The notes beneath the pieces are model-generated. The model did not search any database. It saw only the letters and a list, made by a program, of their open reading frames with translations, and was not told where the DNA came from. From Opitutales bacterium (GTDB taxonomy: Bacteria > Verrucomicrobiota > Verrucomicrobiia > Opitutales > Oceanipulchritudinaceae), in assembly GCA_020831525.1 (NCBI GenBank), contig JAFIGH010000033.1, positions 1 to 48,870 of the forward strand: 48,870 bases of DNA. The letters run 5' to 3'. Position numbers and translations under genes: made by a program. Numbering within the stretch: the stretch's first letter is position 1; each line of letters opens with the position of its first letter. Below, in pieces: positions 1 to 8,146 of this stretch.

Positions 1-2
1 CG

Positions 3-55
3 CCGCAAAACCGTCGGCCGATCCCTGCCCAAGACCGTCGCTAACGATTGGGGCG
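3..55. repeat. Left arm of 53-bp terminal inverted repeat
   Basis: Bases 3-55 are a perfect reverse complement of bases 48818-48870, checked base by base; the match fails on the next base inward. The arm ends 50 bp before the Nudix start codon. A 53-bp exact match at both extremities suggests either a multicopy element at which assembly stopped or a de Bruijn-graph overlap between contig ends. It contains no recognisable gene. I did not find a further copy inside the window by eye. Confidence 0.9.
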
Positions 56-105
56 GCAAGTGCGCTCTTGGCATGGACTTCCGCCCTCTGCTAGCCTGCC
101 GCCCC

Positions 106-546
106 ATGCTTTTCGTGAATCCACCGCCGGACTTCGAGCCTGCCTTCGAAGCAGTCTCATGCCTCATCAGCGAGGGCGACGACTACCTCTTCCTCCACCG
201 CGCGCCCGAGGCGCTCCACCCAAGCACATGGGGATGCCCCACCGGCAAGGTCGACCCCGGCGAGGAGCGCGCCGCCGCCGTCCGCCGCGAAGTGCGCGAG
301 GAGACCGGCATCGATTTGCCCGAAGACGCCTTCACCTTCCGCGAGACCCTCGCCGTGCGTTTCCCGGAATTCGACTTCATCTACCACCTCTACACTGCAC
401 GACTCGCCGACCGCCCGAAGATCCGCCTCAACCGCCGCGAGCACATCAACTACGCATGGCTGCCCCTCGAAAAGGCGCGCCGCCACAATCTCGTCCCCGA
501 CATGGACGCCGTTCTCGACCGCGTCGAAAACCGCTCCGCTACCTGA
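106..546 (+). CDS. Nudix hydrolase
   Basis: A 146-residue single-domain Nudix protein, expected to hydrolyse a nucleoside diphosphate linked to another moiety in the cytoplasm; the substrate cannot be read from sequence. The complete Nudix box G-x5-E-x7-REV-x-EE-x-GI is present (GKVDPGE, then RREVREETGI), so the metal-binding glutamates are intact. The reading frame is open from an ATG at 73, but the ATG at 106 starts directly at the conserved Nudix fold (MLFVNPPPDFEPAFEAVSCL) and is preferred; neither has a clear ribosome binding site. The stop lies 45 bp before the RNA methyltransferase, so co-transcription is likely. Length is typical of small Nudix enzymes. The family call is firm. Confidence 0.9.
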   Translation: MLFVNPPPDFEPAFEAVSCLISEGDDYLFLHRAPEALHPSTWGCPTGKVDPGEERAAAVRREVREETGIDLPEDAFTFRETLAVRFPEFDFIYHLYTARLADRPKIRLNRREHINYAWLPLEKARRHNLVPDMDAVLDRVENRSAT

Positions 547-591
547 ACAGCCCTTTTCCGCCGCTCCGCCCGCGAATTCCATCGCTCCCGC

Positions 592-1767
592 ATGAACAAA
601 CCGCTACCTCCGTCCACCGCCGACGCCCATGACCTCGAAGGCCTCGTCACCTGCCGCGCCGGCCTCGAGCGCGTTGTCGCCGACGAACTCCGCGCCCTCG
701 GCATCACCGTCGAGCGCACCGGTCGCCGCGCCGTCTTCTTCCGCTCCGACAAGGCGGGCGTTTACCGCGCCAATATGGGCCTGCGCTCCGCCCTCGCCGT
801 GCTCCTGCCCATCCGCACCTTCAATGCGCGCAACTACGACATGCTCTACTACCAGTCGCGCAAGACCAACTGGCACAAGCTCTTCCCAGTCGACCGTACT
901 GTCCGCATCGACGTCAACGGAGGCTCCGACGCCCTCACCAACACCCAATACGTCACCCACCGCATCAAAGACGGCATCGTCGACACCTTCCGCAAACTCA
1001 CCGGCGGCACACGCCCCTCCATCGACAAGCGCGACCCCGACATCCACGTCGTCGCCCACCTCGACGGCAAACGTGTCACCCTCTGTCTCGATACCTCCGG
1101 CACGCCCCTCTTCAAACGCGGCTACCGCGCCGCCCACGGACTCGCCCCCCTCAAGGAAGACCTCGCCGCCGGCATCCTCCGCCTCGCCGGATGGAACGGC
1201 ACCGTCCCCCTCCTCGACCCGCTCTGCGGCTCCGGCACCTTCCTCTTTGAAGGCTGGATGATCGCCGCCGGCATAGCCCCAAATCTAGAGCGCCGCTTCA
1301 CCTTCGAATCGCTCTTCGACTACGATCCCGGCCTCCATGCCGCCGAGCGCGACGCTCTCGCCGCAGACCGGCACGATCCGCCCGCCGGCTTCCGCCTCAC
1401 CGGCCTTGAAAACGACGGCCCCACCCGCGCCGTCGCCGAGTCCATCCGCCGCCAGCACTTCCCCGACGCCCCGCTCGAAATCACCGGAGCCGACTTCCGC
1501 TCATGGCCGGGCCGCGCCGAAGGTGCCTTCGTCGTCACCAACCCGCCCTACGGACACCGCCTCGGCGACCACGGCGAAGCCATCGCCCTCCACCGTGACC
1601 TCGCAAACTTTGTCCGCACCCGCTGCGCCGGCGGCACCGCCGCCGTCTTCACCGCCAACCTCGAAGGCGCGGGCCTCCTCGACGACCGCCCCGAAGCCGA
1701 ATGGACCCTCTACAACGGCCGCCTCGAAGGCCGCCTCGTCAAGTTCGCCCCCGGCCTCGGCGGGTAG
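592..1767 (+). CDS. THUMP-domain class I SAM-dependent RNA methyltransferase (RlmL/YpsC-like)
   Basis: A 391-residue protein resembling the N6/N2-adenine/guanine RNA methyltransferases with an N-terminal THUMP domain, which binds RNA, and a C-terminal Rossmann methyltransferase. The N-terminal part (about residues 8-170) has the ferredoxin-like/THUMP pattern beginning LEGLVTCRAGLERVVADEL. SAM-binding motif I is DPLCGSGTFLFEG from D209. The catalytic NPPYG is at residues 317-321, the form typical of exocyclic amino-group methylation. It is about the size of single-enzyme YpsC/RlmL-N proteins and lacks the RlmK half of the E. coli fusion. The likely substrate is 23S rRNA by family analogy, but the exact position is not deducible. 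It follows the Nudix gene by 45 bp and converges on the next gene, whose stop lies 18 bp away. Confidence 0.88.
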   Translation: MNKPLPPSTADAHDLEGLVTCRAGLERVVADELRALGITVERTGRRAVFFRSDKAGVYRANMGLRSALAVLLPIRTFNARNYDMLYYQSRKTNWHKLFPVDRTVRIDVNGGSDALTNTQYVTHRIKDGIVDTFRKLTGGTRPSIDKRDPDIHVVAHLDGKRVTLCLDTSGTPLFKRGYRAAHGLAPLKEDLAAGILRLAGWNGTVPLLDPLCGSGTFLFEGWMIAAGIAPNLERRFTFESLFDYDPGLHAAERDALAADRHDPPAGFRLTGLENDGPTRAVAESIRRQHFPDAPLEITGADFRSWPGRAEGAFVVTNPPYGHRLGDHGEAIALHRDLANFVRTRCAGGTAAVFTANLEGAGLLDDRPEAEWTLYNGRLEGRLVKFAPGLGG

Positions 1768-1785
1768 CAGAGGCGCTGTTGACCT

Positions 1786-4188
1786 TCACCGTCTGTCGAC
1801 AGATCGCACATTAAAAGGAAATCGGATCCCTATCCGCGCTGCCGCCGGTTGACCGTCATCCTTCAATCCCGCCTCGAACTCCCAATTGGCCACGGCTTCC
1901 CTTACAGCATTCGCGAAGTCAGGATGCGGCGTGGAAATGATCTGAATGTCCTCTTCCCTCACAAGCCCATCCGGCCCGACAATGAAACGTGTCTCGACAG
2001 TGCCCGCCAGCCCGATGCGCAACATTGAGGGAGGATACATCGGTGCCGGTTGATGCACAGGACGCGGGGGCGAGCTGAGTTCGGCCGTCTCGAAAACCGT
2101 GACGTCAGCTTCAAACCGAATCGGCAACCGCGCGCGCACTCCCGGAACACCTTCGGGTAAGCCAGGAGGTTCGAAGCGCCAGAAACGCAAATAGTCGAGG
2201 ATCTTGTCCTCAAGTTCCGGAATGCCTCCACCCTCCGCAACGACTGGAAACCGTATCCTCCCCTCACCGTCAATGACGAGGTCCAAGATAACCGTGCGCC
2301 CGCCGTAGCGACGCTGCAACTCGTATGGATAGGCAACCATCGGCGTCGCCAAAGGGCGCAGCGGCGCATCCAAATCAGACGGCGCGGCCAGGCGAAGGCT
2401 CCGCCGCGCTTCGCCGGGGAGACCCCGCTCCACCATCACTTCCATAATCCGCGCCGCCCCATGATGCTCGGCCACCCCCCAGCCCGGAAAACCGCCGGAA
2501 AACTCGAAATCAGGAGCAAGGCATTGCGCCAACGTGATCTCAAACACCTCGGGGATGTCATAACGGAAGGCATCTTCCATCAAATCCAGCGCCGTCTCCT
2601 CCGTGAACTCGCACTCGGCCCCCGCCGCCACGAGTGTCTTCACCGCTTCGCGTTGCGCAAGGCGGGTCGCCAGCCACAGAATGTGCTCCCCTTGATGGTC
2701 GGTTGAATTCGGATCCGCTCCAGCCTTCAACAATGCGAGAACCCCGTTGACATTTCCCGCCGCCAATGCCGACGCCATCGGCGTCGCCCCGTTATCCGCG
2801 CGCGCCTCCGGTTCGATTCCCTGTTCCGCAAGCCATCCGACAAGCGGCGGATTCGAGGCCGCCGCAATGTGCATGAGCGTGAAGCCGCCAGCGAGATCCG
2901 CTTCCAGCGAGGCACCTTGCGCCACCAGATACTCCACCAGTTCCACGGATCCGTTCTCAGCGGCAATGACAACCGGATATTCGCCCGCGACCGGTTCCGA
3001 CACGCTTTGGCCCGTCCGCTCCACAAAGTAGCGCACGATCCCCAACCGGTCGTTCCGAAGGCGTGAGGCAAACACCCAATCGGCGTTCTCCCGCACAAAG
3101 CGGAAGCGCTGTCCGTGCTCGATGAACAAATCGGCGAGGTCGTCCCGCAACTCGTTGATCATCGCCAACGTCGGACAATTCCGCGCCAATCGTCCGCTTC
3201 CGGTGGTGCGGGCACCGTTCTCCATCAAAAGCTCCACTAACTCGGGCGGAGAACTACCCACCGCGATAAACAGCGGAATCGAATTCGTGCGGCTGCTCGC
3301 GTTCACCCGCGCCCGCCGGTCCAGTAGGATCCGCGCCGCTTCCACGTTGCCGCGGGAGGCCGCGTAATGCAGCGGCGTAAAGCGTTCGCTGTCCGTCGCG
3401 CGTGGATTCGCAGACTCACTGCGCAGCAACGTCATGGCCGCCTCGTTGGAAAACGTGGCGGCCGCGTGCACCGGCGACCAACCGTCCGGCCCGCCCGCGT
3501 TGGGGTCCGCCCCGGCGGCAAGCAGCACCGTCACCTCCTCGGAATCGTTACGCAGCAGCGCCCGGAGGAGGGGAGCGGCCTCCCCGTGCCGCGGGCTCGC
3601 GTCCACAAAACCTTCGCCCTTGCGGTAGAACCAAATCACCGGCATACCACGACCGAACGGCTGCGCCGGAGCGGACATCGAATGCAACGGCACCCCCGCG
3701 CGCTCTCCATCCGGATCTCTCCGCAACGGGACCACCTTCAGCACCGCCGACCCCTCCGCGTACAGGCCCGCCAAAGCGACAATCCCCCCCTCCGCTTCCT
3801 CGCCTGCCGCGAGTTCATCCACCCACGCCACATCGATCCGCGACCAGCCGCTCACCGTAGCCCGCGCCGCGTCCTCCTCGTCCGCCGGCCGCCCGCGCGG
3901 ACCCAGACTGAACGCCATCCGCGGCGGCAGGAACGCCTTCGCCAACAGTTCGTCCGACGACTCACCGAGTCGAAACACACCGCCCCGCGGCAACCGCTTC
4001 GACTCCCCGTCCACCTCGTTTACAGGCCTCGAGGCGTCGAAGTCGTGCACACTCCACTCCTGCCCGTCGAGTTCATAAGTCAGCCCCGGCCATGCGCCCT
4101 CCGCCCCCGCCGACCGCGAAAGCGCCAACAGCACCAGCCCCACGAAAAAGCACCTTCCCATATCCATTGCCCCCGACCCTAAGGCCAT
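1786..4188 (-). CDS. Exported ankyrin-repeat protein with two C-terminal TonB-like domains
   Basis: An 800-residue protein. It has a signal peptide (core FFVGLVLLALSRSAGA), then about 170 residues of unassigned sequence, ankyrin repeats over about residues 205-560 (recognisable cores such as TPLHYAASRGNVEAARILL and SPVHAAATFSNEAAMTLL), and two successive TonB C-terminal-type domains at about 610-695 and 705-798. The second opens with SPPRPVHQPAPMYPPSM. TonB C-terminal domains normally contact outer-membrane receptors, while ankyrin repeats bind proteins. A cleavable signal peptide rather than a long anchored helix makes a classical ExbB-coupled TonB unlikely. ATG codons at 4188, 4167 and 4161 are all possible; the 4188 start has AAGGAG only 2 nt upstream, whereas 4167 gives a more typical signal peptide. 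The TonB motif recurs in the protein at 17876-18616. Confidence 0.82.
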   Translation of the reverse strand: MALGSGAMDMGRCFFVGLVLLALSRSAGAEGAWPGLTYELDGQEWSVHDFDASRPVNEVDGESKRLPRGGVFRLGESSDELLAKAFLPPRMAFSLGPRGRPADEEDAARATVSGWSRIDVAWVDELAAGEEAEGGIVALAGLYAEGSAVLKVVPLRRDPDGERAGVPLHSMSAPAQPFGRGMPVIWFYRKGEGFVDASPRHGEAAPLLRALLRNDSEEVTVLLAAGADPNAGGPDGWSPVHAAATFSNEAAMTLLRSESANPRATDSERFTPLHYAASRGNVEAARILLDRRARVNASSRTNSIPLFIAVGSSPPELVELLMENGARTTGSGRLARNCPTLAMINELRDDLADLFIEHGQRFRFVRENADWVFASRLRNDRLGIVRYFVERTGQSVSEPVAGEYPVVIAAENGSVELVEYLVAQGASLEADLAGGFTLMHIAAASNPPLVGWLAEQGIEPEARADNGATPMASALAAGNVNGVLALLKAGADPNSTDHQGEHILWLATRLAQREAVKTLVAAGAECEFTEETALDLMEDAFRYDIPEVFEITLAQCLAPDFEFSGGFPGWGVAEHHGAARIMEVMVERGLPGEARRSLRLAAPSDLDAPLRPLATPMVAYPYELQRRYGGRTVILDLVIDGEGRIRFPVVAEGGGIPELEDKILDYLRFWRFEPPGLPEGVPGVRARLPIRFEADVTVFETAELSSPPRPVHQPAPMYPPSMLRIGLAGTVETRFIVGPDGLVREEDIQIISTPHPDFANAVREAVANWEFEAGLKDDGQPAAARIGIRFPFNVRSVDRR

Positions 4189-4385
4189 CTCTCCTTGAAA
4201 ATCAATGCTATCATTGTCAAGGCATGGAAGATTTTACTCCCCTTGCAGCACGAGGGCAGGGATGATTTCCGCCGGCTTCCACCGCAATTGTTACGGACGA
4301 AGCGGACCGAAGGAGCGACGGGTGACGGGAGGACAATGGCACCATGCCGCAAAGAGCGTCGTCTCCGTGCGTTAGCGGTTAACCG

Positions 4386-5138
4386 TCACCGGTCGAGAAT
4401 CCCACGGAGCCGTTCGCCCGCGCCGCCGGCGGCCTCTTCGATGGCTTCGGTTCCGCGCTCGCTCAAGTCGCGCCCGAGGTCACGGAGGTTGCCGCCCATG
4501 TCACCAAGGACGGAGCCGGAGTTGCGCAGGATTTCGCCGAGGACCAACTCGATTACGTCCTTCACCGGGATCCCGCCCTCGCCCGTCCCGATATCTTCCA
4601 GTTGGATCCGCGGCAGCGATGCATTGATCGTCTGACCCAACGCCGCACCGCGCAACTGACCGCCTTCAATGACCAACTCACGGACGATGACTTCGCGCGC
4701 GGCGCCCTGCCCTTCCTCCACATCCTCGGCGGGGGGCGAGTAGGCCTCGATATTGGCCATCAGCCGCCGCAGGTTGTTCCCCGCGCGCGTCTGTTCGATG
4801 AGAATATTGGGCGCATCGATGTAGAGTCTCTCGATGATAATCGTATCCGTAAGCAATGACCGCGGCGAGATACGTATGTCGATGGAATCCACGGAGATAA
4901 TGTAGTCCTCAGAAAAGCCCTCCGGATTGCCCACGCGGAGGCCATTGAGCGCGCCCGAGCCAGCAAATATCGAGAGACCGACAGTCTCCAGCTCCACGGT
5001 CGTGCCGGTCACTTCAGGCCCAATCGTCTCCACCGCGCGCTTGACGGCTGTGTTCAGCCACCCGCCGCCGAAGACGGCGAGGACAACGGCGAGAACAACG
5101 ATAAGGCCGACAACCGATAAGAGAAACTTTTTGAACAT
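4386..5138 (-). CDS. AsmA-like membrane-anchored protein
   Basis: A 250-residue protein with one N-terminal membrane segment (FLLSVVGLIVVLAVVLAVFG) followed by a periplasmic stretch with the AsmA-type strand pattern: VGLSIFAGSGALNGLRVGNP, then ISVDSIDIRISPRSLL and IIIERLYIDAPNILIE. AsmA-like proteins are linked to lipid transport and outer-membrane biogenesis; this is a short member. The C-terminus is glycine/glutamate-rich and probably helical. The frame extends upstream to a GTG at 5165, but the ATG at 5138 has a nearby GGAG and places the membrane segment at the N-terminus, so it is preferred. It is divergent from the receptor operon, with a 265-bp intergenic region between them. The family is fairly sure; the specific role is unknown. 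Confidence 0.75.
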   Translation of the reverse strand: MFKKFLLSVVGLIVVLAVVLAVFGGGWLNTAVKRAVETIGPEVTGTTVELETVGLSIFAGSGALNGLRVGNPEGFSEDYIISVDSIDIRISPRSLLTDTIIIERLYIDAPNILIEQTRAGNNLRRLMANIEAYSPPAEDVEEGQGAAREVIVRELVIEGGQLRGAALGQTINASLPRIQLEDIGTGEGGIPVKDVIELVLGEILRNSGSVLGDMGGNLRDLGRDLSERGTEAIEEAAGGAGERLRGILDR

Positions 5139-5230
5139 GCTCCGAGCAAATCGAACCTTGCGCACAATAGCGAACTCAAACCACGGGAATCGCCGTCCAT
5201 TCGTATCGAGGCAGCCGATCTGTCGGAATT

Positions 5231-5260
5231 TTGCTCAATCACGGCGTGATAAGGTGTATT
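5231..5260 (+). promoter_or_regulatory. Candidate promoter with palindromic operator for the receptor operon
   Basis: TTGCTC (5231-5236) and TGTATT (5255-5260) are separated by 18 bp and match sigma-70 -35 and -10 elements loosely. Between them lies ATCACGGCGTGAT (5238-5250), a perfect 6-bp inverted repeat around a central G. A dyad in the promoter spacer would suit a dimeric repressor. It sits 143 bp upstream of the first gene of the operon, in the divergent region shared with the AsmA-like gene. This is inference from sequence only; Verrucomicrobiota promoters are poorly defined. Confidence 0.3.
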
Positions 5261-5403
5261 CAACTCCGAACAAAAACGGTATTTTACATCTTGAGACGCC
5301 TTGGGGTTTCTTTCCGGAACGCAGTGCGCCGCGTGCCCTTCGGGGGCCGTGATCGTGCGTGTTCCGCAACCCTCAAACCCTCAATCCCCGAAAACCCCTG
5401 CCA

Positions 5404-8121
5404 ATGAAATCGCCCTCCCTCCGGCGCTCACGCGCCCCTTGGATGCTGCCGCTCCTTGCCGTCCTGCTCTCGACGGGCCTTCAGGCCGCCCCCCGAGTTC
5501 ACGACTTTCAAAACCTCCATCTCGGTCCTGCCGACGGACAAGGCGACTGGACCTATGCGGCAGGTGCGCCACTGCCGCAGGACGGCGTGTTGATCGCGCC
5601 CGGCGGTCTCTACTGGATCGGAGAGGACGACGGGATCCTCACCGGAGGCACCCAATACCTTCGCACCCGCGCCGGCCTCGACGGAAACGGGCGGATGAGC
5701 AACTGGTTGAGCCTCGGCGGGGCCGGATCGCCCGGGTCGGTGTATGTCCGCTTCCTGCTGCGGATGGACGAGCGCCCGTCAGGCATTTTCGGGCTTGAAG
5801 ACTACGAGATGTTTTTCGGTTTCGCGGCGGGAACGGGCGGACCTTGGGACGCCTACGCCGGACTGAAAATCCCGGCCACCGGCGACAACCGCACCGGCAC
5901 GCTGGAAACAACCGGCTCCGGCGGCCCGCACCCGAACGAGAAGCTGGTCCTCGGCGAAACGCTGCTTCTCGTCACCCGCTACGACGTCGACAGCGAGGGC
6001 GCGTTGACCGGAATGCATGTATGGGTGAATCCGGCGGCGGTGGACGCGGAATCGCCCGACCTCTCGGTGCCCTTCGATGAGCCGGGAGTTATCCTAAGCG
6101 AACTCGACCGCTTCAATATTTCAGGCCGCAACATGCCCATGGCCCTCGACAACCTTGTCTTCGCGGATGAGTGGGAGGAAGTCGTGCCGCCGCCCCACGA
6201 CGGGACGCCGCGACCGCCCGTCGTGCTTCTTCCGCCCGCCTCGCCCGAGGGCGAGATCGGTGAAATACTGGAACTTTCGCCCTTGGTATGGGATGAGCCC
6301 GGCAATCCGGTAACCGGATACCAATGGGTGGCAAACAACACAATCACCATTCCCGCCGACCTCGGCGGAACCGTCGATCCCCTCGTCTTCCAGGTGTGGA
6401 CCTCCACGGCGGCAAACAACCCGGTACGCCTCGCGGCGCAATCGCCGGAGCGGACCGGCGCGTTGCTCAGGGTCCTCGTGAGCAATGCCACGGGCACGAC
6501 GACCACGCCCAATGTGCGCATCCGCGAGACCCAGACCCCGGAGCCGCCGGAGATCACGCGGCAGCCGCGCGACACTTCATTTATGGAAGGGGACACCGTG
6601 CGGATTTCCGTGCAGGTTTTCAGCCTGATCGATCTCACCTACCAGTGGTTCTTCAATGATTCCCCGCTCCCCGGTGCGACGGACGCCACCCTCATTCTAC
6701 CCGGTGTGACCGAAGCCGACGCCGGAACCTACTACGTTGAGGTGACGAACGACCTCGGCACCGAACGCAGCGCCGACGCCGCCCTCACCTTTGACGACGG
6801 ATCTTTCCCGGCAGACTTCCGCGTGCTCCGCCTCGAACGTTCCGCGGAGCTGGGCGGGAATATCGCCGCCACCGGACAAGCGGACGATCAAACCGGCGGT
6901 GATCTCAGCCCCCACGATCCCGCCGAGGAGCCGCCGACGATCGCCTCCATACCGGTGGAGACATTCAACACCCGCATCGGGCAAGCATACGCCGAGGGAC
7001 GCGGCGGAGTCTTCGATTTCGCCTTCGACAAGGCCACGCTGCTATCCGGTCGTCCGCTGACACCGGAAGAAGAAGGCGCGGAACAGGTCGGTGCCATCAA
7101 AGGCCTGCGCCTCGATCTCGGTTTGTCCGAAATCGAAGTCGTACCCATCGTCCGCGACATGGGCGTTGAAGGGTTTGCCGGACGGGATACCCTCCTGCCA
7201 CCGAACTTTCTCGTGCCGACCGGTTTACTGCCCCGTTATCCACCCGAGGGCGGAGACCCCAACAGTGCAACCATTTCGAGACCCAACGAGGGCCCGCCCG
7301 ACTTCTACCACCCGGGCCACGACCTGGGCACGGCACTTCCGTCGTCGCCGGAATTCGCCCTTGCGGCGAGTACCCACCTGAAACTCGTTTTCGACCCGGC
7401 GGACAAAGTGGAGTTGGCGGGATTCGTATTCGTTAACCGCGACTACTTCCAAAGCCACCGCGAAACAAAAGCCTACCCCGACAAGCCCAATGTCCGCGCC
7501 GCAGCCCGCTTCAGCAAAGGCACGGATATCGTTACGCTCATTTCCACGGGAACAACGCGGCAGCCCGGCGGCGTCGGCTACAATACGTTCTTCGGTTTCG
7601 AAAGTCCGGGCGAAGGCTACTACCTTATCGATCTGGAGACCTGGGCATTGGGCAACAACTTCCGCTGCCACTTCTCCATCGACGACCTCGCTGTCGCCGT
7701 GGCCGGGGGCGGCGATGTTCCCGCCAGTCCCATGCAAACCTGGTTGACCGCCGCAGGCGTGCCTTCCGCGCAGACGGGACCGAACGACCGGCACGGCCCG
7801 CTCTCCCTCACAAACCTCGAAGCCTATGCGATGGGAATTCCGCCCTTCGAAAGCACGGCGGCCGACCTTCCCCGCACCGTGCGCGACGGTGCCGTTCCGG
7901 GTCATGTAACACTCCGCTACCGCCTCAACACCGCGGCGCAAGAGGTTGTTCTATCCATCGAACAGTCGGCGGACCTCGATACCGCCGGCTGGTACCCCGC
8001 CGAACCGCTCACCGACAACGTCCTTTCCGAGTCCGGCGAAATCCAGTGGCGCGAGGCTTCCTTCGCCGTGGAAGCCGGCGCCCCGGTTTTCCTCCGCGTC
8101 AAGGCGGAACTCGCGCAGTGA
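5404..8121 (+). CDS. Secreted LamG-like/Ig-like protein, first gene of the TonB-dependent receptor operon
   Basis: A 905-residue exported protein. Modules in order: signal peptide (core WMLPLLAVLLSTGLQA); a LamG/concanavalin-like region (about 30-265, ending ALDNLVFADEW); an immunoglobulin-like domain (about 380-463, with the typical YQWFFNDSPLPGATDATL and DAGTYYVEVTN); a domain at about 519-767 shared with the protein at 10822-13992 (starts near AEGRGGVFDF, ends FSIDDLAVAV); and a C-terminal module with NLEAYAMGIPPF, common in verrucomicrobial exported proteins. The frame opens at a GTG at 5359, but the ATG at 5404 gives a clean signal peptide. It ends 25 bp before the receptor gene. It may be a surface partner of that receptor, occupying the place SusD has in Bacteroidota, although it has no SusD similarity that I can see. 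Its ligand is unknown. Confidence 0.8.
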   Translation: MKSPSLRRSRAPWMLPLLAVLLSTGLQAAPRVHDFQNLHLGPADGQGDWTYAAGAPLPQDGVLIAPGGLYWIGEDDGILTGGTQYLRTRAGLDGNGRMSNWLSLGGAGSPGSVYVRFLLRMDERPSGIFGLEDYEMFFGFAAGTGGPWDAYAGLKIPATGDNRTGTLETTGSGGPHPNEKLVLGETLLLVTRYDVDSEGALTGMHVWVNPAAVDAESPDLSVPFDEPGVILSELDRFNISGRNMPMALDNLVFADEWEEVVPPPHDGTPRPPVVLLPPASPEGEIGEILELSPLVWDEPGNPVTGYQWVANNTITIPADLGGTVDPLVFQVWTSTAANNPVRLAAQSPERTGALLRVLVSNATGTTTTPNVRIRETQTPEPPEITRQPRDTSFMEGDTVRISVQVFSLIDLTYQWFFNDSPLPGATDATLILPGVTEADAGTYYVEVTNDLGTERSADAALTFDDGSFPADFRVLRLERSAELGGNIAATGQADDQTGGDLSPHDPAEEPPTIASIPVETFNTRIGQAYAEGRGGVFDFAFDKATLLSGRPLTPEEEGAEQVGAIKGLRLDLGLSEIEVVPIVRDMGVEGFAGRDTLLPPNFLVPTGLLPRYPPEGGDPNSATISRPNEGPPDFYHPGHDLGTALPSSPEFALAASTHLKLVFDPADKVELAGFVFVNRDYFQSHRETKAYPDKPNVRAAARFSKGTDIVTLISTGTTRQPGGVGYNTFFGFESPGEGYYLIDLETWALGNNFRCHFSIDDLAVAVAGGGDVPASPMQTWLTAAGVPSAQTGPNDRHGPLSLTNLEAYAMGIPPFESTAADLPRTVRDGAVPGHVTLRYRLNTAAQEVVLSIEQSADLDTAGWYPAEPLTDNVLSESGEIQWREASFAVEAGAPVFLRVKAELAQ

Positions 8122-8146
8122 ACGCAAACGCAGAACATACCCAACA

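Noticed and set aside
48-632. Plus-strand frame of 194 codons overlapping the Nudix gene
   Set aside because: Arg/Pro-rich low-complexity product in another frame; the Nudix frame has the full catalytic box.
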